From the NCBI GenBank assembly GCA_900556205.1, contig USNX01000054.1, positions 1 through 7,442 of the forward strand: a stretch of 7,442 bases of DNA. Reading direction: 5' to 3'. How positions within the stretch are numbered: position 1 is the stretch's first letter; each line of letters opens with the position of its first letter. The notes beneath the pieces are model-generated. The model ran no database searches. It saw only the letters and a program-made list of their open reading frames with translations, and was not told the origin of the DNA. Origin of the DNA: an uncultured Collinsella sp. (GTDB lineage: Bacteria > Actinomycetota > Coriobacteriia > Coriobacteriales > Coriobacteriaceae). Positions 1 through 5,823 of the stretch are shown piece by piece. The position numbers and the translations under genes were made by a program.

Positions 1-898
1 ATTGCGGGGCATAGAAGTCGAAGCCCGCATCAACCATCGGCGGCATGCCCTGGTCGGCAATCTTAAAACTCCGGGCATCCCAATCGGCCTCGATGCGGAA
101 CCACACGCACTGATGCGGATTGTGGTAACGCCAGCCCTCGGCGGGCACACCCTGCGGACAGCAGACGAGCACGAGCTCGCCATCCAGCTCAAACAGGTCG
201 GGGCACTCCCACATAAAGCCAAACTTCTCGTCCAGCTCAATGCGCGTCGCATACGCCCAAGATTCCAGGTCGCACGACGTGAACACGAGCACGCATCCAC
301 GGTCATCTTTCGTGCGCGCGCCCAGCACCATGTAGTACACGCCATTGTGCTCAAGAACCTTGGGATCGCGCACATGTGTGCCAATGTCGCTAGGATAATC
401 GAGCGGGCCGATGGCCAGCTGCTTCTCGCCCAGCTCGTCGGGGTTATCGGTAACCATATGGATCTGGTTTTGCTCGCGGCCGGTGAGTACGTAATCGTAG
501 TCATCGCGATCAAAGTGTTTGACGTTACCGGTATAGAAGTAATGGATCTTGCCGTCTTGCATAAAGGCCGACCCAGAGTACGCGCCGCTCGAATCCAAAT
601 CGGAATCGGGGAACAGCGCCGGCCCAAGATTCTCGTACGTCACAAAATCCTTCGTCGTCACATGATTCCAAAGGACGGGACCGGCGTGCCGGGCATCAAA
701 CGGGTCGTATTGATGATAGATGTGGTAGGTATCGCCAACCTGGACCAGACCATTGGGGTCATTGAGCCAGCCAAGCTCGGGCTCCACGTGGAACAGGAGC
801 CTGTCCGGATCAGCCGCAATACGAGCCGCCGCCTCGTCCTGCCCCGCACGCCAACACTCGTAGTCCGAACGCGTCACCTTGTTCTTTTGATTGAACAT
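1..898 (-). CDS. scrB: Sucrose-6-phosphate hydrolase (GH32 invertase), 3' end cut by window edge
   Basis: A glycoside hydrolase family 32 enzyme that probably cleaves sucrose-6-phosphate, imported by the adjacent PTS, into glucose-6-phosphate and fructose in the cytoplasm. I translated 299 residues; the family usually has about 470-490, so the end of the propeller and the C-terminal beta-sandwich lie outside the window. The three GH32 active-site blocks are visible: WLNDPNG (nucleophile Asp47), VRDP (Arg177-Asp178-Pro179, transition-state stabiliser) and WECPD (acid/base Glu231). There is no signal peptide, which fits a cytoplasmic enzyme acting on phosphorylated sugar. The ATG at 896-898 is chosen because AAGGA lies 8 bases upstream; another ATG just before it is out of frame and soon stops. 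It is the third gene of the sugar operon, 100 bases after the permease. Family assignment is firm; the exact substrate is inferred from context and could include other phosphorylated beta-fructosides. Confidence 0.93.
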   Translation of the reverse strand, partial: MFNQKNKVTRSDYECWRAGQDEAAARIAADPDRLLFHVEPELGWLNDPNGLVQVGDTYHIYHQYDPFDARHAGPVLWNHVTTKDFVTYENLGPALFPDSDLDSSGAYSGSAFMQDGKIHYFYTGNVKHFDRDDYDYVLTGREQNQIHMVTDNPDELGEKQLAIGPLDYPSDIGTHVRDPKVLEHNGVYYMVLGARTKDDRGCVLVFTSCDLESWAYATRIELDEKFGFMWECPDLFELDGELVLVCCPQGVPAEGWRYHNPHQCVWFRIEADWDARSFKIADQGMPPMVDAGFDFYAPQ

Positions 899-918
899 GT
901 CATTTGTCCTTCTTATTG

Positions 919-961
919 AGGGAAAGGACGCCCGGCTCGCACGAACCGAACGCCCTTCCCT
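919..961 (-). other. Intergenic hairpin between permease and invertase genes
   Basis: A long imperfect stem-loop. The outer arms AGGGAA and TTCCCT are followed by further pairs with a wobble, then a one-base bulge, then an inner seven-pair stem (CGTTCGG with CCGGGCG, two G-T wobbles) around a loop of about 10 bases. No run of T follows on the minus strand, so a simple intrinsic terminator is unlikely. It could protect the upstream message from 3' decay, or attenuate so that the invertase is made at a different level from the permease. The pairing is seen directly; the role is inferred. Confidence 0.55.
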
Positions 962-998
962 AACGGGCTAGTCCTTTGATTACATCGTGAACTTTGGC

Positions 999-2450
999 CT
1001 AGAAGCTGACATCGAAGCCAGCGCCCGCGCCCTCAGCATCGGTCGTCGGAACACCCTTTGCCTTGTTGTAGGCAAAGATCAGGACGATCGGCACGATAAA
1101 GGCGATCAGGTTGCCGACCACATACCACACGAGGGTCTCGGGGGTGACGATCAGCAGACCGAGCACGCCAGTCAGGCCCTGGCCGATAGCGCGCACCTCC
1201 ATGAGCTTAACGAAGGCACCGCCGCAGCCGGCACCGATGCAGGCGCAGATAAACGGGATGATCGAGTAACGCATGTTCGCAGCAAAGATTGCAGGCTCGG
1301 AGATACCAACCAGCGTGGGGATGAAGGAGGACATGCAGATATTGCGCTCCTTGGAGTGCTTCTTGTGGATGAGATACATGCCGATGGCGCCGCCGCCCTG
1401 GGCAATGATGGAAACCGACCAGATGGCCTGGATGTAGTTGAAGCCAGTCGTGGCAACGAGGTTTGCCTCGATACCCTGGATGAACTGATGCGTACCGGTA
1501 ACGACAAGCGGCTGCAGGAACGCGGCGAAGACAAAGGCACCAAAGACGCCCATCCTGTTGTACAGGATATCGATTACGCCGGCGAGGACGTCGCCGATCA
1601 GGTTGCCGAGCGGGCCGAACACGGTGAACAGGGCGACGTTAGCAAGAATCAGGGTAACGGTCGGGACAAAGACGAACGAAACGACCTCGGGGATGTACTT
1701 CTGGGCAATCTTCTCGACCTTGGCCATAAACCAGGCAGTCAGGATTGCAGGGAACACGCCGCCCTGGAAAGCAACCATGGGAATGGAGAGCGGACCGAAG
1801 TTCCAGTACTCAGCACCCGTCGGGTCCATAACGAACGTGTTGCGGTTCATAAGGCTCGGGTGAACCATGACGATACCGACGAGGATGCCCAGGATCGGGT
1901 TACCGCCAAAACGCTTGACCGCGCTGTACATAACCAGGACAGGCAGGTAGTCGAACGTGGTGGCGATAATGGCAAAGAAGCTTGCGAGGTTCTTGAGGAA
2001 CTCGCTGTGATCGGCGAGGCTGCCTTCCATGCCAAAGAGGCCGTTGGCAACGATCAGCGACTTAAGGCCGATGATGATTGCAGCGCCGACGAAGGCTGGA
2101 ATGATGGGGATAAAGATGTCCGAGAATACCTTGAGGACCGAGAAGAACTTGCCCTTCTTGTCCGCCTCGGCGCCCTTGACCTCGGAAGCGCTGATCTCCT
2201 TAACGCCCGTCAGAGCCATAAACTCATCGTAAACCTTGTTGACGGTACCGGTACCGAAGATGATCATGAGCTGGCCGCTGTTGTACAGCACGCCCTTGAC
2301 GCCATCGATGTTCTCGAGCTCGGCCTTGTTGTACTTGCTCGTATCCTTGAGCACCAGACGCAGACGCGTAACGCAATGCGTGGCACCCTCGATGTTCTCC
2401 AGGCCGCCGACGTTATCGACGACTTGCTGGGACACTACTTTGTAGTCCAT
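999..2450 (-). CDS. scrA: PTS sucrose-type permease, fused EIIB-EIIC
   Basis: A membrane permease of the glucose/sucrose PTS superfamily that imports and phosphorylates its sugar. The EIIB domain (about residues 1-85) has the phosphorylated cysteine in ATHCVTRLRL (Cys26). After a polar linker, the EIIC domain (from about residue 106) is a series of hydrophobic segments with TGTHQ (318-322) and the signature GISEP (382-386). There is no EIIA domain: the protein ends in a short Gly/Ala-rich tail, so phosphate must come from an EIIA encoded elsewhere, as for enteric ScrA. I chose the ATG at 2448-2450 (483 residues) because GGAG lies 6 bases upstream and the protein then begins MDYK, as relatives do; an ATG 12 bases earlier has its only purine run 1 base away. 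It starts 45 bases after the upstream GH32 gene, so the two are cotranscribed. Sucrose as substrate is inferred from the two GH32 neighbours; another beta-fructoside is possible. Confidence 0.92.
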   Translation of the reverse strand: MDYKVVSQQVVDNVGGLENIEGATHCVTRLRLVLKDTSKYNKAELENIDGVKGVLYNSGQLMIIFGTGTVNKVYDEFMALTGVKEISASEVKGAEADKKGKFFSVLKVFSDIFIPIIPAFVGAAIIIGLKSLIVANGLFGMEGSLADHSEFLKNLASFFAIIATTFDYLPVLVMYSAVKRFGGNPILGILVGIVMVHPSLMNRNTFVMDPTGAEYWNFGPLSIPMVAFQGGVFPAILTAWFMAKVEKIAQKYIPEVVSFVFVPTVTLILANVALFTVFGPLGNLIGDVLAGVIDILYNRMGVFGAFVFAAFLQPLVVTGTHQFIQGIEANLVATTGFNYIQAIWSVSIIAQGGGAIGMYLIHKKHSKERNICMSSFIPTLVGISEPAIFAANMRYSIIPFICACIGAGCGGAFVKLMEVRAIGQGLTGVLGLLIVTPETLVWYVVGNLIAFIVPIVLIFAYNKAKGVPTTDAEGAGAGFDVSF

Positions 2451-2462
2451 GTTCCTCTCCAT
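2451..2462 (-). promoter_or_regulatory. Ribosome binding site deciding the EIIBC start
   Basis: The minus strand reads GGAGAGGAAC directly before the ATG at 2448-2450, giving a well-placed Shine-Dalgarno sequence. This segment would otherwise be read as four extra N-terminal codons from the ATG at 2460-2462. The shorter form is therefore preferred. Confidence 0.7.
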
Positions 2463-2495
2463 TCCCTTACGAAATCATAAGACGATTTGATGCCA

Positions 2496-3878
2496 TTACA
2501 GAGACGCAATCGTTGCAGTTGCGCACTTGAGCGTACCGTCGGTGACCGTCAGCGCCACACCCTGGCCCTGCTTATTGCAGAAGCGAGCGTTAAGCGCAAC
2601 ATCATCGACAAAGATGGTCGCGATATCGTCGTCAACGACCAGGCGCACATGATGAGTGCCCTCGCCCTTAAAGAACAACGGACGCTCGAGGCCCATGTTG
2701 TTGACCTGGAACCACGGATACTGGGGGGCCGCCGTAAACTCGAGCCTGCCCTCGCGCAGGTTGGCGCGGAACTCATAGGCAAGACCGGACTCGGCGTCCT
2801 CGGCAAGCTTCACCGAGAAGCCGGCAGCGTCACCGACGAGCTCGATGTCGGCGTCGAGCATATAGGTGGAGCCGGCATCCGCGGCGAGCACCTGCTCGAC
2901 CTTGCCCGACTCGCAGGAAAGCTCAAAGGCCTCGACTGCCTTAGCCTCGCCAAAGGCGCCAAGCATGCTGTCGGGGAGCTTGGTGCCGAGCGTTCCGTCG
3001 GCACGCTGAACGATCTCGAGAGGCATAAAGGTGCCACCCCACAGGTAAGAGCTGGGGTCGCCGCCCTCGTCACGCGTAGGAACCCAACCAAAGAGAACGC
3101 GGCGCTCGCCATCAAATGCGGTACGCGCGGCATAGTACGCGCGGCCATCGAAGGAATCGTCCGCAGGAGTGATCCAAGGACCGTTGATGGAGCGAGACAT
3201 GCGGTAACGGGTCTTGTTGCCATCACTGTACTCGGAGAACACCAGATACCACCAGTCGCCCATCTTAAAGAGATCAGGCATCTCGAACATGGTGTACAGG
3301 CCCGGATTCCACCAGTCGCCCTGGAACTCCCAGGTATCCAGGTCCTTGGAGGTGAACTTGACCAGACGACCGGTCATCAGACGCTTGTCCTCGCCCACAC
3401 GCGTGCCGAGGATGAGCATGTACTCTTCGTTCTCCTCATCCCAAAGCACAAAGGGATCGCGCCAGTTGCGGTCATCGTAACCCTCCTGGGGCGGAAGCAG
3501 CGTCTCGGCGATGTTCTTCTCCCACTTGACGGCGTCGTCACTCGTTGCGTGAAGAAGAACCTGCTTCATCAAGCGTGCCTTGACCTTATCGCGATTGCAA
3601 CCAGTGTAGAGCGCATGGTACTTGTCGCCCACCTTAAACACCGTGCCGGCATAAACATACTGGTCGACTTCCTCGTCGCCGCCACGCTCAAGGCTCTCGC
3701 CAAAGTCTTTGTAATTGACGAAGTCCTTGGTTGTCGCGAGTGCCCAGCCAAACGGCTCTCCGAAAGGTCCGGGGTTTCGCGTGTCACGCTGATGATAGAG
3801 ATAGAACGTGCCGTCCTCGCCGTACGGCATGATGTCGCCTACCCAAATTCCCTCAGGCTGGTAATACACCTTGTGCAT
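2496..3878 (-). CDS. Atypical GH32 glycosidase, first gene of the sugar operon
   Basis: A 460-residue cytoplasmic glycosidase of the five-bladed-propeller GH32 type, probably acting on a beta-fructoside or its phosphate brought in by the adjacent PTS. The N-terminal block is WVGDIMPY instead of the usual WLNDPNG, with Asp15 as the candidate nucleophile. WRDP (Arg140-Asp141) is the conserved RDP block, and FEMPDLF gives Glu199 as the candidate acid/base, with Met replacing the usual Cys. A beta-sandwich-like C-terminal region (about 340-460) ends with a VVDDDIATIFVDD segment typical of GH32 C-terminal modules. There is no signal peptide. AAAGGAAG lies 6 bases before the ATG. It is the first gene downstream of the operator-bearing promoter and sits 45 bases ahead of the permease gene. 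The fold assignment is good; the substrate is not known, and it probably differs from that of the canonical invertase in the same operon. A fructosyltransferase or a GH43-like activity is less likely. Confidence 0.88.
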   Translation of the reverse strand: MHKVYYQPEGIWVGDIMPYGEDGTFYLYHQRDTRNPGPFGEPFGWALATTKDFVNYKDFGESLERGGDEEVDQYVYAGTVFKVGDKYHALYTGCNRDKVKARLMKQVLLHATSDDAVKWEKNIAETLLPPQEGYDDRNWRDPFVLWDEENEEYMLILGTRVGEDKRLMTGRLVKFTSKDLDTWEFQGDWWNPGLYTMFEMPDLFKMGDWWYLVFSEYSDGNKTRYRMSRSINGPWITPADDSFDGRAYYAARTAFDGERRVLFGWVPTRDEGGDPSSYLWGGTFMPLEIVQRADGTLGTKLPDSMLGAFGEAKAVEAFELSCESGKVEQVLAADAGSTYMLDADIELVGDAAGFSVKLAEDAESGLAYEFRANLREGRLEFTAAPQYPWFQVNNMGLERPLFFKGEGTHHVRLVVDDDIATIFVDDVALNARFCNKQGQGVALTVTDGTLKCATATIASL

Positions 3879-3921
3879 CCGAGACTTCCTTTCTCACGAG
3901 ATACTAACTCGGTACAACTGC

Positions 3922-3950
3922 AAGATATGTCAATCGTTTTCATATGTCAA
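3922..3950 (-). promoter_or_regulatory. Sigma-70 type promoter of the GH32-PTS-GH32 operon
   Basis: On the minus strand TTGACA (3950-3945) and TATCTT (3927-3922) are separated by exactly 17 bases, a near-consensus housekeeping promoter. The predicted start site is near 3915, leaving a leader of about 37 bases before the GH32 ATG. Two operator-like repeats cover the -35 box and spacer, so a bound repressor would block RNA polymerase. The boxes are read directly; use in vivo is inferred. Confidence 0.7.
3927..3943 (+). promoter_or_regulatory. Operator-like site O1 for the LacI-type repressor
   Basis: ATGTCAATCGTTTTCAT, an imperfect palindrome with a central CG as in LacI-family operators. It lies between the -35 and -10 boxes of the operon promoter and abuts O2, with the same orientation and a 17-base period. 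Confidence 0.65.
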
Positions 3951-3960
3951 ACGTTTTCAC
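3944..3960 (+). promoter_or_regulatory. Operator-like site O2 for the LacI-type repressor
   Basis: ATGTCAAACGTTTTCAC, directly following O1 and matching it at 15 of 17 positions. It contains the -35 hexamer of the operon promoter on the opposite strand, so binding here would compete with RNA polymerase. Confidence 0.65.
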
Positions 3961-3990
3961 ACCAATACGTCTTTTCGCAGTTCCAGTCGT

Positions 3991-4007
3991 CGGCAAACGG
4001 TTGACAT
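3991..4007 (-). promoter_or_regulatory. Operator-like site O3, inverted and upstream
   Basis: On the minus strand the site reads ATGTCAACCGTTTGCCG, matching O1/O2 well over its first 13 bases (ATGTCAANCGTTT) but not at the 3' end. It lies 47 bases from O2 centre to centre and in the opposite orientation. It may be an auxiliary site for cooperative or looped repression. It is weaker than O1, O2 and O4. Confidence 0.5.
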
Positions 4008-4062
4008 ATGCCGGCGAACGGTCATCAGAGGTGTTTGAGGAATTCTTTTGGCACGGGATGAA

Positions 4063-5073
4063 CTACGCGGTTTTACCCTCAATGAGTTCAACGGGGAGCT
4101 TGATATTCGATTCGGGCTTTTCGCCGTTAATAAGAGCAATGATGGATTGCGCCGCGAGCTCTCCGATGCGATCGATATCTTGGCGTACGGTTGTTAAGTC
4201 AGGCATAAACGTCATAGTGCGGCGGGCACCATCCGCGCCCACGACCTTAATATCGCCCGGAGCGCTCAAGCCTCGCTGCTTCATAACGTTGAGACAGATG
4301 GCCGCCATCGTGTCGTCTCCCGCAAAGATGCCGTCAATATCGGGGTTCTCATCGAGGATCTTCGCAACGACCGCGCTCTTTTCGTCGTCGGGCTTAACGA
4401 ACTCGACCTCACGGACAAGCGCGGGCAAACCGGCCTGCTCAACAACATCGAGGTAGGCATCGGTACGCTTATTGGCAGGCATGCGCATGCGGCTATTGCT
4501 GCGCAGGCACAGGATGCGCGAACACCCGTCATCGATTAGGCGACGCGTGGCAAGTTCGCCGATGCTATAGCTGTCGCTCGCAATCTGAACAGAGGCTTCG
4601 CCAAGGTCGCAGTCGATACCAACCAGACTCAAGCCCATCTCGGCATACGCCTCGGCACCGATATTAAGCGAGTTGACGATGACGCCATCAACCATATTGC
4701 GTCGAAGCATGTCGATATAAGAGCGCTCAAGCTCGGGTCGATTGGCGCTATTGCACAGCAGCATCTTAAAACCGTTTTCGGCCAGGGTATGCTCAATGAC
4801 TTGAACCACTTGGGCATGAAACGGACTGCTGACATAGGGGACGATCATACCGATAAGATTCAGGCGACCGTTGAGCATGGCACGGGCGATATCGTTGGGC
4901 GTATAGTTGATGCGCTTCATCGCGGCATGGACCTTATCGCGGGTCTCTTGGCTAATATAGCCGCGATTATTAAGCACGCGAGATACCGTAGTAGGCGAAA
5001 CCCCCGCCACCGCTGCAACTTCCTTGATGCCAGGCTTAGCCGTATCCTTAGAACGAGCACTCTCGCGAGCCAT
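4063..5073 (-). CDS. LacI-family transcriptional repressor of the sugar operon
   Basis: A 336-residue DNA-binding regulator, the usual LacI/GalR length. The N-terminal helix-turn-helix spans about residues 16-35 (IKEVAAVAGVSPTTVSRVLN), preceded by a 15-residue charged extension. The hinge helix follows with YTPNDIARAM (58-67), and the periplasmic-binding-protein-like effector domain runs from about residue 72 to the end. I chose the ATG at 5071-5073 over one 21 bases upstream because GGAGG lies 5 bases before it and the upstream ATG has no such site. It is transcribed in the same direction as the GH32-PTS operon and ends 184 bases before it; I see no terminator in between, so some read-through is possible. 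Operator-like sites lie at the operon promoter and before this gene, supporting local control and autoregulation. The effector is not determinable here; a sucrose- or fructose-derived phosphosugar is plausible by analogy with ScrR-type repressors. Confidence 0.92.
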   Translation of the reverse strand: MARESARSKDTAKPGIKEVAAVAGVSPTTVSRVLNNRGYISQETRDKVHAAMKRINYTPNDIARAMLNGRLNLIGMIVPYVSSPFHAQVVQVIEHTLAENGFKMLLCNSANRPELERSYIDMLRRNMVDGVIVNSLNIGAEAYAEMGLSLVGIDCDLGEASVQIASDSYSIGELATRRLIDDGCSRILCLRSNSRMRMPANKRTDAYLDVVEQAGLPALVREVEFVKPDDEKSAVVAKILDENPDIDGIFAGDDTMAAICLNVMKQRGLSAPGDIKVVGADGARRTMTFMPDLTTVRQDIDRIGELAAQSIIALINGEKPESNIKLPVELIEGKTA

Positions 5074-5086
5074 AGCACCCTCCCCC
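5074..5086 (-). promoter_or_regulatory. Ribosome binding site deciding the lacI-type gene start
   Basis: The minus strand reads GGGGGAGGGTGCT just before the ATG at 5071-5073, placing GGAGG 5 bases from the start. The in-frame ATG at 5092-5094 has no purine-rich site ahead of it and overlaps the operator-like site O4. Confidence 0.7.
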
Positions 5087-5092
5087 ATCAAC

Positions 5093-5109
5093 ATGTCATA
5101 CGTTTACAT
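5093..5109 (+). promoter_or_regulatory. Operator-like site O4 in front of the repressor gene
   Basis: ATGTCATACGTTTACAT has the same layout as O1/O2 (ATGTCANNCGTTTNCAT) and is the most symmetrical copy, with ATGT and ACAT at its ends. It lies about 20 bases upstream of the chosen repressor start codon, where binding would block the repressor's own transcription. The sequence match is direct; autoregulation is inferred. Confidence 0.6.
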
Positions 5110-5132
5110 ACGAACAAAGCATACCCCAACAA
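5105..5132 (-). promoter_or_regulatory. Possible promoter of the LacI-type gene
   Basis: On the minus strand TTGTTG (5132-5127) and TATGTA (5110-5105) are 16 bases apart, a moderate match to a housekeeping promoter. The predicted start near 5098 would leave a short leader before the ATG at 5071-5073. The -10 box overlaps operator-like site O4. No better pair is visible nearby. Confidence 0.4.
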
Positions 5133-5196
5133 CAGCGGGAAGACGGTAACAGCACAAGTAAGTAAACGACTCATCCAAATAATTAGGAGAGTTCCG

Positions 5197-5324
5197 CCTA
5201 AAGGGTGACTACACAGGACCCCCGCCGGGGCTGTTTGGGCTACCTCCCAAAACATTCCGTAGGACGGAGGAAGCCCCCGCCGCGCGTAGCGCGCAGCGGG
5301 GGCTTCCGACATGTCCGAGGACAC
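5197..5324. repeat. Structured intergenic repeat, copy 1
   Basis: This copy begins with CCTAAAGGGTGACTACACAG (5197-5216) and carries AAACATTCCG at 5250-5259, as does copy 2 with almost the same internal spacing (53 versus 54 bases). After that it has a strong hairpin (5269-5307). It ends with a small TGTCC-GA-GGACA hairpin (5313-5324). No coding signal is seen in it. It may be a dispersed REP- or MITE-like element or a transcribed structured RNA. The full limits are uncertain. Confidence 0.6.
5269..5307. repeat. Strong GC-rich hairpin in copy 1
   Basis: Perfect 12-base arms, GGAAGCCCCCGC and GCGGGGGCTTCC, enclose an inner GCGCG-TAG-CGCGC stem with one mismatch between the two stems. On neither strand is it followed at once by a clear T-run, so rho-independent termination is uncertain. 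Its position between the PFL genes and the repressor gene would still allow it to act as a 3' barrier for leftward PFL transcripts. Confidence 0.6.
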
Positions 5325-5346
5325 CAATTTTGATTTAGCGTAGTTC

Positions 5347-5491
5347 CCTAAAGGGCGACAACGCAGGAGGCCCGGCAAGGCCGGGAGCACTTTGCCTCGC
5401 AAACATTCCGCAGCCGCGAAGCGGCGAGGACGTTTGAGAGGCAAAGTGCGTAGGCCTTACCGGGTCTCCGGTGGGAGTTGAGTCCCTTTAG
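5347..5491. repeat. Structured intergenic repeat, copy 2
   Basis: This copy begins with CCTAAAGGGCGACAACGCAG (5347-5366), matching the copy 1 start at 19 of 22 positions over the full box, and has AAACATTCCG at 5401-5410. It is bounded on the right by the inverted octamer CCCTTTAG (5484-5491), so the unit begins and ends with CTAAAGGG in opposite orientations. It holds a CCCGGC-AAG-GCCGGG hairpin (5371-5385), a long hairpin (5387-5449) and an ACCGG-GTCT-CCGGT hairpin (5459-5472). The right boundary overlaps the stop codon of the glycyl-radical gene. Confidence 0.6.
5387..5449. repeat. Long hairpin downstream of the PFL genes
   Basis: The 18-base arms 5387-5404 (GCACTTTGCCTCGCAAAC) and 5432-5449 pair with a single mismatch, and the loop contains a nested GCCGC-GAA-GCGGC stem. 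It starts about 40 bases downstream of the glycyl-radical gene's stop codon. That places it to stabilise or end the leftward PFL transcript, although no T-run follows. The structure is seen directly; the role is inferred. Confidence 0.6.
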
Positions 5492-5739
5492 AACTTGTCG
5501 TGGAAGGTACGCGAAATGACCTCGTCCTGCTGCTCCTTGGTGAGCGTATGGAAGTTCACGGCATAGCCGGAAACGCGGATGGTCAGCTGCGGGTACTTCT
5601 CGGGGTGGGCCTGAGCGTCGAGCAGCGTCTCACGGTTGAAGACGTTGATGTTCAGGTGGTGGCCACCCTTCTCGGCGTAAGCGTCGAGCATGTGGACCAG
5701 GTTATCGGCCTGAGTCTCGGAAACTTCAGAAACCTTCAT
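5488..5739 (-). CDS. Stand-alone glycyl-radical domain of pyruvate formate-lyase
   Basis: An 83-residue protein that is essentially only the C-terminal glycyl-radical domain of PFL. It has GGHHLNINV (25-33), [16 protein letters not shown] (46-61) and a C-terminal ISRTFHDKF. Gly58 in RVSGYA matches E. coli PFL Gly734, the residue that an activating enzyme converts to the radical. E. coli GrcA (YfiD) is similar but has a longer N-terminal part and only repairs a complete PFL. Here the neighbouring large gene lacks this domain, so this protein is probably an obligate subunit that docks next to the Cys-Cys pair. AAGGAG lies 7 bases before the ATG at 5737-5739. It is 84 bases downstream of, and in frame with, the large gene. 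No PFL-activating enzyme gene follows; the next DNA is the repeat region. The domain assignment is very firm; obligate partnership is inferred. Confidence 0.95.
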   Translation of the reverse strand: MKVSEVSETQADNLVHMLDAYAEKGGHHLNINVFNRETLLDAQAHPEKYPQLTIRVSGYAVNFHTLTKEQQDEVISRTFHDKF

Positions 5740-5762
5740 AATGTGTCTCCTTCGATTGATAG

Positions 5763-5781
5763 GCGCCGGCCGAACCGGCGC
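5763..5781 (-). other. GC-rich hairpin before the glycyl-radical gene
   Basis: The minus strand has GCGCCGG and CCGGCGC arms (7 perfect pairs) around the loop TTCGG. It lies 10 bases upstream of the Shine-Dalgarno AAGGAG (5752-5747). It could protect the downstream message after cleavage between the two genes or tune translation. No T-run follows, so it is not an obvious terminator. Confidence 0.55.
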
Positions 5782-5797
5782 GCTAATCAGTAATCGT

Positions 5798-5822
5798 TAT
5801 TGTTAGTATAGCACTAACAATA
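5798..5822 (-). promoter_or_regulatory. Palindrome with extended -10 motif between the PFL genes
   Basis: The minus strand has a perfect 10-base inverted repeat (TATTGTTAGT and ACTAACAATA) around a 5-base spacer, just after the stop codon of the large gene. The middle reads TGCTATACT (5813-5805), which fits an extended -10 promoter element; no good -35 is seen. It may be a regulated internal promoter for the glycyl-radical gene, or an mRNA hairpin. Both readings are tentative. Confidence 0.4.
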
Positions 5823-5823
5823 G

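Noticed and set aside
2..4004. Long plus-strand open frames opposite the sugar operon (about 305, 497 and 505 codons).
   Set aside because: They mirror real minus-strand genes with strong family motifs, have no recognisable domains, and arise because the codon bias of GC-rich genes leaves antisense frames open.
4001..4029. A plus-strand promoter starting from TTGACA at 4001-4006.
   Set aside because: No acceptable -10 box lies at the right spacing and no plus-strand gene follows; the TTGACA is explained as part of operator-like site O3.
4010..4062. An intrinsic terminator after the repressor gene.
   Set aside because: No GC-rich stem followed by a T-run can be found on the minus strand between the stop codon and O3.
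5088..5444. A 118-codon minus-strand frame across the gap between the repressor and PFL genes.
   Set aside because: It runs through both copies of the structured repeat and the operator O4, shows no family motif, and its composition follows the hairpins rather than a protein.
5197..5487. A CRISPR array in the repeat region.
   Set aside because: There are only two copies of a diverged unit with long internal hairpins and no regular short repeats with unique spacers.
5500..5793. A 97-codon plus-strand frame opposite the glycyl-radical gene.
   Set aside because: It is antisense to a protein with unmistakable PFL motifs and has no domain of its own.
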